A stretch of 64,000 nt of DNA from Leclercia sp. 29361 (GTDB taxonomy: Bacteria > Pseudomonadota > Gammaproteobacteria > Enterobacterales > Enterobacteriaceae), in contig NZ_CP049786.1 in assembly GCF_011290365.1 (NCBI RefSeq), positions 434,001-498,000 of the forward strand, read 5' to 3'. Each line of letters starts with the position of its first letter. Within the stretch, counting starts at the first letter, position 1. The position numbers were made by a program, and so were the translations under genes. The notes beneath the pieces are model-generated. The model did not search any database and was not told where the DNA came from. It saw only the letters and a program-made list of their open reading frames with translations. Below, one piece after another: positions 55,240 to 64,000 of the stretch.

Positions 55240-55569
55240 TTATTTACGGTATAAAATGGCCTGCGAGTACCATTGTCCTGTCACGATAGTTTCATCGATA
55301 AGGATGATGACGTAATAATCTGCTTTCGCGGCGACGGCTTTTGCTTTAATGGCATCTTCCACATCGGCGGGAGAGCCTCGCTCAAGTGCGGTGACGGTAC
55401 CCATCCGCTGTAATCCTTCCGTCTGATTACGGCGAATTTCTTGTGGGTGGTCGGCAACCGGAGGTGCAGGCTGTGGCGTGCCTTCCAGGACGCTACATCC
55501 GCCCAATACCAGCATCAGCAATAAAGCAGCAAACCTTCGCATAACCATATCTCGTTTCCTGATAGCCAT
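55240..55569 (-). CDS. bsmA: BsmA, DUF1471 lipoprotein
   Basis: 109 residues, as in E. coli YjfO/BsmA. Lipobox VLGGC (Cys25) and a PQPAPP linker are followed by the DUF1471 domain ending GQWYSQAILYRK. An alternative start at 55548 has the better ribosome-binding site (AGGAAAC); the RKR motif before it is conserved with E. coli and favours the longer form. In E. coli it affects biofilm stress tolerance. Confidence 0.9.
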   Translation of the reverse strand: MAIRKRDMVMRRFAALLLMLVLGGCSVLEGTPQPAPPVADHPQEIRRNQTEGLQRMGTVTALERGSPADVEDAIKAKAVAAKADYYVIILIDETIVTGQWYSQAILYRK

Positions 55570-55707
55570 AGTGTAGAACTCTGTTGATTTAGGATTGGGG
55601 GAATGTTCCCAAATTGTTAGCTGTGGCGTAAATTTCGAATGAAAATTGTGCGAAAGCGTAATCCAGTTCTCAACATTTTAAATCACCCTTTAGCATGAGG
55701 CCTTTTG

Positions 55708-56439
55708 ATGATTGAACTTGAAATACGGCACTTTGGCGACCATGAAAGTGTACACGCCGTTCCGGCAGGAAAACGATCTCAACCGCTGCCGGTTATTATT
55801 TTTTATCATGGTTTTACTTCATCAAAGCTGGTCTACAGCTATTTTGCGGTAGCGCTGGCGCAGGCCGGTTTTCGGGTGGTGATGCCGGATGCACCGGATC
55901 ATGGCGCACGCTTTGCAGGGGATGAGCAGGCTCGTCTGGGGCAGTTCTGGCCAATCCTGCATGGCAACCTCACGGAGTTTGCTGCGCTAAGGGATGGGTT
56001 GTATCAGGCCGGGCTGGTGGCGGATGAACGGCTTGCGGTGGCCGGTGCCTCGATGGGCGGGATGACCGCGCTGGGTATTATGGCGCGCCATCCGGAGGTG
56101 AAATGCGTGGCAAGCCTGATGGGCTCGGGCTACTTTACCTCCCTGGCCCGCACGCTGTTTCCGCCGCTGCAACCTGAGACATTTGACGCGATGGTCTCTC
56201 CGCTTGCCGACTGGGAGGTGACAACCGCGCTACCCCGTCTGGCCGACCGGCCGCTGCTGCTGTGGCACGGGGAGGCGGATGACGTCGTGCCCGCCGCGGA
56301 GACCTTCCGTTTGCAGCAGGCCCTGCAGCAGGAAGGGCTGGATAAGAACCTGACCTGCCTGTGGGAGGCGGGAGTCAAACATCGCATCACGCCGACCGCC
56401 CTCGATGCCACGGTGGCGTTTTTCCGTCAGCACCTTTAA
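55708..56439 (+). CDS. yjfP: Esterase YjfP (alpha/beta hydrolase)
   Basis: 243 residues from ATG 55708, with GAGG 7 bases upstream. The alpha/beta hydrolase nucleophile motif is GASMGGM (Ser in the elbow), and [13 protein letters not shown] is the oxyanion region. It has short-chain esterase activity in E. coli. Catalytic Asp/His follow in GEADDVVP and KHRITP. The stop overlaps that of ulaR by 4 bases. Confidence 0.94.
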   Translation: MIELEIRHFGDHESVHAVPAGKRSQPLPVIIFYHGFTSSKLVYSYFAVALAQAGFRVVMPDAPDHGARFAGDEQARLGQFWPILHGNLTEFAALRDGLYQAGLVADERLAVAGASMGGMTALGIMARHPEVKCVASLMGSGYFTSLARTLFPPLQPETFDAMVSPLADWEVTTALPRLADRPLLLWHGEADDVVPAAETFRLQQALQQEGLDKNLTCLWEAGVKHRITPTALDATVAFFRQHL

Positions 56440-57191
56440 ACGCGCAGGATCTTCACCCCCTGATCTTCCAGTTTCTGGAGGATCTGTGGGTCCGCACCTT
56501 TACCGGTGATCACCAGGTCTATCTGCTCGGCGCGGCTAAACAACATACCCGCACGCTCGCCAACTTTACTGCTGTCGACCAGCACCACCAGCTTGCCGAC
56601 CACGTTCAGCATGTTCTGCTCCGCCATCGCCGTCAGCATATCGGTCTTATACAGCCCCTCGGCGGTGAGCCCTTTCCCGCTGGTAAACATCCAGTGTCCG
56701 GCATACAGCGTGTTCTCGCTGTCCTGCGGGCTTAAGGTGATGGACTGGCTCTTGTTGTACTGCCCGCCCATGATCACCACGCTTTCGTGCTCTTGATCGA
56801 TGAGGTAGATGGCCAGCGGCAGGTAGTTGGTAATGATCTGCACCGGCTTGCCGCACATTTCGCGGCCTAGCAGGAAGGCGGTCGAACCACAGTTGATCAC
56901 CACGCTTTCACCAGGATTTACCAGCTGGGAGGCGGCCCGGGCTATGCGCACTTTCTCGTCGTGATTCTGCGCCTGATGGATATTCATCGGTGACCAGCGC
57001 GGGCGCTGTTGGCTAATGGCTTCGGCACCGTTACGGACTTTTTTCAGCTTCCCGCTCTCATCAAGTTTATTGATATCCCGGCGCGCGGTGGCGGGTGAGA
57101 CGCCCAGCCGGGCAATCACCTGTTCCACGGTGACAAACCCCGTTTGTGCCAGGAGTTCCAGTAAAATTTGATGCCGCTGTGCTTCTGTCAT
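56436..57191 (-). CDS. ulaR: Ascorbate utilisation repressor UlaR (DeoR family)
   Basis: 251 residues. The N-terminal DeoR helix-turn-helix ([19 protein letters not shown]) is followed by a sugar-phosphate-binding domain ([11 protein letters not shown]). Known to repress ulaG and ulaABCDEF and to be induced by L-ascorbate 6-phosphate. It has an inverted repeat just upstream at 57213-57236. Confidence 0.96.
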   Translation of the reverse strand: MTEAQRHQILLELLAQTGFVTVEQVIARLGVSPATARRDINKLDESGKLKKVRNGAEAISQQRPRWSPMNIHQAQNHDEKVRIARAASQLVNPGESVVINCGSTAFLLGREMCGKPVQIITNYLPLAIYLIDQEHESVVIMGGQYNKSQSITLSPQDSENTLYAGHWMFTSGKGLTAEGLYKTDMLTAMAEQNMLNVVGKLVVLVDSSKVGERAGMLFSRAEQIDLVITGKGADPQILQKLEDQGVKILRV

Positions 57192-57212
57192 GAGCTATTC
57201 CGAAATAAATTG

Positions 57213-57236
57213 ATTTCAAAAGATGATATTTGAAAT
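57213..57236. promoter_or_regulatory. Candidate UlaR operator upstream of ulaR
   Basis: ATTTCAAA-N7-ATTTGAAAT, an inverted repeat. The same TTGAAAT/ATTTCAA half-site occurs upstream of ulaA, which suggests a shared regulator. Confidence 0.55.
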
Positions 57237-57299
57237 AGCCTGAAATTACTAAGTAAAAGATGGAACCGCCAGGCGCTGCGCCTGGCGATAAAGAGGTAA

Positions 57300-58364
57300 T
57301 TACAGGAATGATTTGAACGGCAGATCTGGCTCAATGGTAAAGCAGTCGTCAAAGCCGCGCGGGTAGTGATACTCAAAATTGTCTTTATCCAGCGGCCAGG
57401 TAAACTTGCCGCCCACCTGCCAGATAAACGGCTTAAAGCCATATTTCAGACGATCTTTTTTCATCTCCCACAGGACGCGGATCTCCTGCGGATCGGCCTG
57501 GAAGTTTGACCAGATATCATGGTGGAACGGGATCACCACCTGGGTATTGAGCGCTTCTGCCATGCGCAGAATATCGGCGCTGGTCATCTTATCGGTGATG
57601 CCGCGCGGGTTCTCGCCATAAGATCCCAGCGCCACGTCGATATGATGCTCGTTGCCATGTTTGGCATAGTAGTTGGAGTAATGTGAGTCGCCGCTGTGGT
57701 ACAGCGTTCCGCCCGGGGTTTTGAACAGATAGTTTACCGCCCGCTCATCCATGCCGTCCGGCAGCACACCAGCTGCCTTCTGGTCTGCCGGCAGGGTAAT
57801 CAACGCCGTACGGTCAAATGCATCCAGGGCGTGGATTTCAATATCTTTGATTTTCACCACATCGCCTGGCTTAACTACAATGCAGCGCTCTTTCGGCACG
57901 CCCCAGCCCATCCAGATATCCACGCAGGTTTGCGGACCGATAAAGGGCACATCTGGCGCGCAGTTTTGCATGACGGCGGCGGCGACATTCACATCAATGT
58001 GATCGTTATGATCGTGGGTCGCCAGCACGGCATCGATCTGACGAATGCCGAACGGATCGAGGACAAACGGCGTGGTGCGTAGGTTTGGCTGCAGCTTCTG
58101 CACCCCCGCCATACGCTGCATCTGATGCCCTTTCTTCATCAGCGGATTACCGTGGCTTTGCTTACCGGTCCCGCACCAGAAATCGACACAGACATTGGCG
58201 CCGCCTTGAGATTTCAACCAGATTCCGGTGCAGCCCAGCCACCACATGGCAAAGGTGCCAGGCGCAACCTGCTCTTGTTCAATCTCTTCGTTCAGCCAGG
58301 TTCCCCATTCCGGGAAGGTGCTGAGGATCCATGATTCTCGGGTGATAGTGTGCACTTTACTCAT
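57300..58364 (-). CDS. ulaG: L-ascorbate-6-phosphate lactonase UlaG
   Basis: 354 residues from [12 protein letters not shown] metallo-beta-lactamase-fold lactonase with HDHNDHID as the metal motif and GDSHYSNYY and PFHHDIW downstream. It opens the lactone of L-ascorbate-6-phosphate to 3-keto-L-gulonate-6-phosphate. It is divergent from ulaABCDEF. Confidence 0.97.
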   Translation of the reverse strand: MSKVHTITRESWILSTFPEWGTWLNEEIEQEQVAPGTFAMWWLGCTGIWLKSQGGANVCVDFWCGTGKQSHGNPLMKKGHQMQRMAGVQKLQPNLRTTPFVLDPFGIRQIDAVLATHDHNDHIDVNVAAAVMQNCAPDVPFIGPQTCVDIWMGWGVPKERCIVVKPGDVVKIKDIEIHALDAFDRTALITLPADQKAAGVLPDGMDERAVNYLFKTPGGTLYHSGDSHYSNYYAKHGNEHHIDVALGSYGENPRGITDKMTSADILRMAEALNTQVVIPFHHDIWSNFQADPQEIRVLWEMKKDRLKYGFKPFIWQVGGKFTWPLDKDNFEYHYPRGFDDCFTIEPDLPFKSFL

Positions 58365-60121
<1,757 letters not shown>

Positions 60122-60133
60122 GGAGTTTTGACT

Positions 60134-60439
60134 ATGACCGTACGTATTCTGGCTGTATGTGGCAACGGACAAGGAAGCTCCATGATCATGAAAATGAAAG
60201 TGGACCAGTTTTTAACCCAGTCAAACATTGACCACACGGTGAACAGCTGCGCGGTGGGTGAATACAAAAGTGAACTGAACGGCGCGGACATCATCATCGC
60301 CTCGACCCATATCGCCGGGGAAATTAGCGTCACAGGCAATAAATATGTGGTGGGCGTGCGCAACATGCTGTCGCCTGCGGATTTTGGCCCAAAACTGCTG
60401 GATGTGATCAAAGAACACTTCCCGCAAGACGTGAAGTAA
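60134..60439 (+). CDS. ulaB: PTS ascorbate transporter subunit IIB
   Basis: 101 residues from [16 protein letters not shown]. Cys9 in VCGNGQG is the phosphorylated residue. It receives phosphate from UlaC. AAGGAG is 9 bases upstream, and ulaC follows after 9 bases. Confidence 0.97.
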   Translation: MTVRILAVCGNGQGSSMIMKMKVDQFLTQSNIDHTVNSCAVGEYKSELNGADIIIASTHIAGEISVTGNKYVVGVRNMLSPADFGPKLLDVIKEHFPQDVK

Positions 60440-60448
60440 GGAGGCGCT

Positions 60449-60916
60449 ATGAAACTCCGTGATTCGCTGGCAGACAACCACTCCGTCCTGTTACAGGCCG
60501 AGGCCAGCACCTGGCAGGAGGCGGTAAAGCTGAGCGTTGATCTGCTGGTTAACGCTGATGTGGTTGAGCCGCGCTATTACCAGGCCATTCTCGATGGCGT
60601 TGAGCAATTTGGGCCGTACTTTGTGATTGCGCCGGGGCTGGCGATGCCGCATGGCCGCCCGGAGGAGGGGGTTAAAAAGACAGGGTTCGCACTGGTCACC
60701 CTGAAAACGCCGCTGGTGTTTAACCATGAGGATAACGACCCGGTCGATATTCTGATCACTATGGCGGCCGTTGATGCCAACACGCATCAGGAGGTGGGCA
60801 TCATGCAGATCGTCAATCTGTTTGAAGACGAAGCCAATTTCGACCGTTTACGCGCCTGTCGTACCGAGCAGGACGTGCTGGATTTAATCGATAACGCCAC
60901 TGCGGCGGCACGCTAA
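60449..60916 (+). CDS. ulaC: PTS ascorbate transporter subunit IIA
   Basis: 155 residues. The phosphorylated His68 is in [12 protein letters not shown] of the mannitol/fructose-type IIA domain. It relays phosphate from HPr to UlaB. It ends 12 bases before ulaD. Confidence 0.97.
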   Translation: MKLRDSLADNHSVLLQAEASTWQEAVKLSVDLLVNADVVEPRYYQAILDGVEQFGPYFVIAPGLAMPHGRPEEGVKKTGFALVTLKTPLVFNHEDNDPVDILITMAAVDANTHQEVGIMQIVNLFEDEANFDRLRACRTEQDVLDLIDNATAAAR

Positions 60917-60928
60917 GAGGGAACTGAA

Positions 60929-61579
60929 ATGTCATTACCAATGTTGCAGGTTGCGCTGGATAACCAGGCTCTGGCCCACGCTTACGAAACCACCCGCCTG
61001 ATCGCCGAAGAGGTGGACATCATCGAAGTGGGCACCATCCTCTGCGTCGGGGAGGGCGTGCGCGCCGTACGCGATCTGAAGGCGCTCTATCCCCACAAAA
61101 TTGTGCTGGCAGATGCCAAGATTGCCGATGCGGGCAAAATCCTGTCGCGGATGTGCTTCGAAGCCAACGCCGACTGGGTGACAGTGATCTGCTGCGCGGA
61201 TATCAACACCGCGAAAGGCGCGCTGGACGTGGCGAAAGAGTTTAACGGCGACGTGCAGATCGAACTTACCGGCTTCTGGACCTGGAAACAGGCGGAAGAG
61301 TGGCGTGAGGCTGGCATTCAGCAGGTGGTCTATCACCGCAGCCGCGATGCGCAGGCCGCAGGCGTGGCCTGGGGTGACGCGGATATCAGTGCCGTTAAGC
61401 GTCTGGCGGAGATGGGCTTTAAGGTCACCGTCACCGGCGGCCTGGCGCTGGAGGATCTGCCGCTGTTCGCGGGTATTCCGATTCACGTCTTTATTGCCGG
61501 TCGCAGTATTCGTGATGCCGCCTCGCCGGTGGAAGCGGCGCGCCAGTTCAAACGTTCCATCGCCCAGCTGTGGGGATAA
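60929..61579 (+). CDS. ulaD: 3-keto-L-gulonate-6-phosphate decarboxylase
   Basis: 216 residues, orotidine-phosphate-decarboxylase-suprafamily barrel with LADAKIAD (the Asp-x-Lys-x-x-Asp motif) and [13 protein letters not shown]. It yields L-xylulose-5-phosphate and carbon dioxide. Confidence 0.97.
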   Translation: MSLPMLQVALDNQALAHAYETTRLIAEEVDIIEVGTILCVGEGVRAVRDLKALYPHKIVLADAKIADAGKILSRMCFEANADWVTVICCADINTAKGALDVAKEFNGDVQIELTGFWTWKQAEEWREAGIQQVVYHRSRDAQAAGVAWGDADISAVKRLAEMGFKVTVTGGLALEDLPLFAGIPIHVFIAGRSIRDAASPVEAARQFKRSIAQLWG

Positions 61580-61588
61580 GGAGCGGCT

Positions 61589-62455
61589 ATGTTAAGCAAG
61601 CAGGTGCCGCTTGGCATCTATGAGAAGGCACTCCCCGCCGGGGAGTGCTGGCTCGAACGGCTGAAACTCGCTCAGTCTCTGGGGTTCGATTTCGTCGAAA
61701 TGTCGGTGGATGAGACGGATGCGCGCCTCTCCCGCCTCGACTGGAGCCGCGAGCAGCGCCTGGCGCTGGTGAATGCGGTGGCCGAAACCGGAGTGCGTGT
61801 CCCCTCTATGTGCCTGAGCGCCCATCGTCGCTTTCCGCTCGGCAGTGAAGATGACGCCGTGCGAGCCCAGGGGCTGGCGATCATGCGTAAAGCGATTCGT
61901 TTTGCTCAGGACGTGGGGATCCGCGTTATCCAGCTGGCGGGCTATGACGTTTACTACCAGCAGGCCAACAACGAAACGCGGCGGCGCTTTCGTGAGGGGC
62001 TGAAAGCGAGCGTGGAGATGGCGAGCCGCGCCCAGGTGACGCTGGCGATGGAGATCATGGACTACCCGCTGATGAACTCCATCAGCAAGGCGCTGGGTTA
62101 TGCCCACTACCTCAATAATCCGTGGTTCCAGCTCTATCCCGATATCGGCAACCTCTCTGCGTGGGATAACGATGTGCCTATGGAGCTGCAGGCGGGGATC
62201 GGCCATATCGTGGCGGTACACGTCAAAGACACCCGGCCTGGGGTATTCAAGAACGTGCCGTTCGGCACGGGCGTGGTGGATTTCGAAGCCTGTTTCGCCA
62301 CCCTCAATCACAGCGGGTACTGCGGGCCTTACCTGATTGAGATGTGGAGCGAAACCGCAGAGGATCCGCTGCTCGAAGTGGCGAAAGCCCGCGACTGGGT
62401 GCTGGCGCGGATGGCGCGGGCGGGGCTGAAGGGAGGCGAAAATGCAGCAGCTTAA
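61589..62455 (+). CDS. ulaE: L-xylulose-5-phosphate 3-epimerase
   Basis: 288 residues, xylose-isomerase-like barrel with [10 protein letters not shown] and [16 protein letters not shown]. It gives L-ribulose-5-phosphate. The C-terminus extends slightly beyond E. coli UlaE and overlaps ulaF by 14 bases. Confidence 0.96.
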   Translation: MLSKQVPLGIYEKALPAGECWLERLKLAQSLGFDFVEMSVDETDARLSRLDWSREQRLALVNAVAETGVRVPSMCLSAHRRFPLGSEDDAVRAQGLAIMRKAIRFAQDVGIRVIQLAGYDVYYQQANNETRRRFREGLKASVEMASRAQVTLAMEIMDYPLMNSISKALGYAHYLNNPWFQLYPDIGNLSAWDNDVPMELQAGIGHIVAVHVKDTRPGVFKNVPFGTGVVDFEACFATLNHSGYCGPYLIEMWSETAEDPLLEVAKARDWVLARMARAGLKGGENAAA

Positions 62456-63128
62456 ACAGCAGGTCTTTGAAGCAAACATGGATTTGCCACGTTACGGCCT
62501 GGTCACCTTTACCTGGGGAAACGTCAGTGCAATAGACCGGAGCCGCGGACTGGTGGCGATCAAACCCAGCGGGGTAGCCTATGAGACCATGCGGGTGGAA
62601 GATATGGTGGTAGTGGATCTCGACGGCAAGGTGGTGGAGGGCCAGTGGCGGCCTTCGTCCGATACCGCCACCCATCTGGCGCTCTACCGGCGTTATCCCT
62701 CCCTTGGCGGCGTGGTGCATACCCACTCCACCCATGCCACGGCCTGGGCACAGGCGGGGCTGGCGATCCCGGCGCTGGGCACCACCCATGCAGACTACTT
62801 TTTTGGTGATATCCCCTGTACGCGGGCGCTCAGCGAAGAGGAGGTGCAGGGCGAGTATGAGCTCAATACCGGCAAGGTGATCATCGACACGTTGGGAGAG
62901 GGTGAACCGCTGCACACGCCAGGGATCGTGGTCTACCAGCATGGCCCCTTTGCCTGGGGTAAAGATGCCCAGGATGCGGTGCATAACGCCGTGGTGATGG
63001 AAGAGGTGGCGAGAATGGCGTGGATTGCCCGCGGTATCAACCCACGCCTGCAACCGATAGACAGCTACCTGATGAACAAGCACTTTATGCGCAAGCATGG
63101 CCCGAATGCCTATTACGGGCAAAAATAA
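62442..63128 (+). CDS. ulaF: L-ribulose-5-phosphate 4-epimerase UlaF
   Basis: 228 residues of the class II aldolase/AraD family. Zinc ligands are in HTHSTHAT, with GNVSAIDR and KPSGV binding phosphate. It produces D-xylulose-5-phosphate for the pentose phosphate pathway. Last gene of the ula operon. Confidence 0.97.
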   Translation: MQQLKQQVFEANMDLPRYGLVTFTWGNVSAIDRSRGLVAIKPSGVAYETMRVEDMVVVDLDGKVVEGQWRPSSDTATHLALYRRYPSLGGVVHTHSTHATAWAQAGLAIPALGTTHADYFFGDIPCTRALSEEEVQGEYELNTGKVIIDTLGEGEPLHTPGIVVYQHGPFAWGKDAQDAVHNAVVMEEVARMAWIARGINPRLQPIDSYLMNKHFMRKHGPNAYYGQK

Positions 63129-63151
63129 AAAAAGCCCCCGGGCAGGGGGCT
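63124..63151 (-). terminator. Terminator between ulaF and yjfY
   Basis: AGCCCCC pairs with GGGGGCT around a 5-base loop. The T-run lies on the minus strand (TTTTTTTATTTTT), so it best serves yjfY. Confidence 0.75.
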
Positions 63152-63209
63152 AATTCGACTATGACATATTTTCGTTGTTGGCTTTCCTGGTGCTAGCGTC
63201 AAAGCATTA

Positions 63210-63485
63210 TTACCGGTAGATATCTGCACTGACGTGCATATTGCCGTTGCTGCCCGGTTCACGGGTGAGCATGACGTGATAGTAGCGGGCATCCCGCGCA
63301 TCGGCTTCTGCATTAATGGCTTCAGTCGCTTCACTTTCCGTGGCGAAGTTGTGGTTGATATAGATGACGCCCAGACTTTGTACGTCATCCATATTTCTGG
63401 CCTGTCGGCCGTCAACCTGAATCGCTGCTGTCGCGTTTGCACTGAGCAAAAGCGCAGCCAGAATGGCAAGGTTTATCTTTTTCAT
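63210..63485 (-). CDS. yjfY: YjfY, DUF1471 periplasmic protein
   Basis: 91 residues from MKKINLAILAALLLSANATA, with GGAG 8 bases upstream. A signal peptide precedes AIQVDGRQARNMDDVQSLGV, then YYHVMLTREPGSNGNMHVSA; the pattern matches YjfY of E. coli. Function unknown. It is the third DUF1471 gene of the window. Confidence 0.92.
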   Translation of the reverse strand: MKKINLAILAALLLSANATAAIQVDGRQARNMDDVQSLGVIYINHNFATESEATEAINAEADARDARYYHVMLTREPGSNGNMHVSADIYR

Positions 63486-63700
63486 GATATGCGCTCCACG
63501 ACAAACTACGGTGCGACGATAATCACTTCGGGTTTGGTCCTCAGAAGGGGTCTGATTAAAGTGTAACCCCTTATCTGGCGGGTATTGGCGACCATTTCTG
63601 ATGCTGTTGTTCAAAAAAACGCCACGATCGACCCTGAGCAATGGTAAATCACCCACTTAGACGCGCTTTACGCTTTGTGCGAATTATTTATGCAATGCGC

Positions 63701-63729
63701 TTGAGTTTCCAGGGGGGGGCAAGTATTAT
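63701..63729 (+). promoter_or_regulatory. Promoter of the rpsF operon with G8 tract in its spacer
   Basis: TTGAGT (63701-63706), a 17-base spacer, then TATTAT (63724-63729). Eight consecutive G (63712-63719) fill half the spacer. It lies about 100 bases before rpsF. Confidence 0.75.
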
Positions 63730-63768
63730 GGCGCGTCAATTTTTCGGCCGACCTTTAACACGTTCCTT

Positions 63769-63803
63769 GCCTCCCCGGGCCTCGGCTGACCCAGACAGGA
63801 GGC
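63769..63803 (+). promoter_or_regulatory. rpsF leader structure (S6:S18-binding type)
   Basis: GCCTCC (63769-63774) pairs with GGAGGC (63798-63803), enclosing an inner GGG/CCC stem with a loop. The position and layout match the known enterobacterial S6:S18 autoregulatory leader that imitates the 16S site. Confidence 0.6.
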
Positions 63804-63810
63804 TGAATAA

Positions 63811-64000
<190 letters not shown>

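Overview
The window is chromosomal DNA from a member of the Enterobacteriaceae. The core gene order is that of the E. coli 94-95 min region: aspA-fxsA-yjeH-groSL-yjeI-yjeJ-epmB-efp-ecnAB-sugE-blc-frdDCBA-epmA-mscM-psd-rsgA-orn-glyVXY-queG-nnr-tsaE-amiB-mutL-miaA-hfq-hflXKC-purA-nsrR-rnr-rlmB-aidB-yjfN-bsmA-yjfP-ulaRG-ulaABCDEF-yjfY-rpsF. The encoded proteins resemble E. coli closely but are not identical. An ecnR gene beside ecnAB, no ampC or ampR between blc and frdD, no yjeT, and a GC-rich backbone with REP/BIME elements suggest a relative of Enterobacter, Leclercia, Lelliottia or Kosakonia. I cannot name the species from sequence alone.

Layout. 1-4390 is backbone (aspA start, fxsA, yjeH, heat-shock groSL). 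4391-10976 is an accessory block between groL and yjeI. It holds two tandem, nearly identical genes for small secreted glycine-zipper peptides with double-glycine-type leaders, followed by a four-gene chaperone-usher fimbrial operon. 10977-12305 holds yjeI and yjeJ. 12306-17064 is a second accessory block between yjeJ and epmB: a C39-peptidase ABC exporter, its HlyD-type adaptor, and a divergent membrane-anchored winged-helix regulator. Both blocks are visibly more A+T-rich than the backbone.

17065-31758 carries EF-P and two of its modifying enzymes (EpmA, EpmB), the entericidin locus with its LuxR-type regulator, a guanidine-II riboswitch with its guanidinium exporter, fumarate reductase, mscM-psd, rsgA and orn. 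31759-32640 holds three tRNA-Gly genes and a DnaA-box region matching the datA position. 32641-45624 is the tRNA/cell wall/mismatch repair/hfq-hfl superoperon plus purA. 45828-63485 carries nsrR-rnr-rlmB, an MHS-family transporter in place of the E. coli yjfI-yjfC genes, aidB, a chemoreceptor, DUF1471 proteins and the ascorbate (ula) regulon. The window ends in rpsF.

The most novel element is the probable microcin-like secretion system. The structural genes (4507-5306) have leaders that fit the C39 exporter (12325-15727), which resembles the microcin V/H47 exporters CvaAB/MchEF. They are split by a fimbrial operon and by yjeI/yjeJ, no immunity gene is visible, and yjeJ lies directly downstream of the exporter in the same direction.
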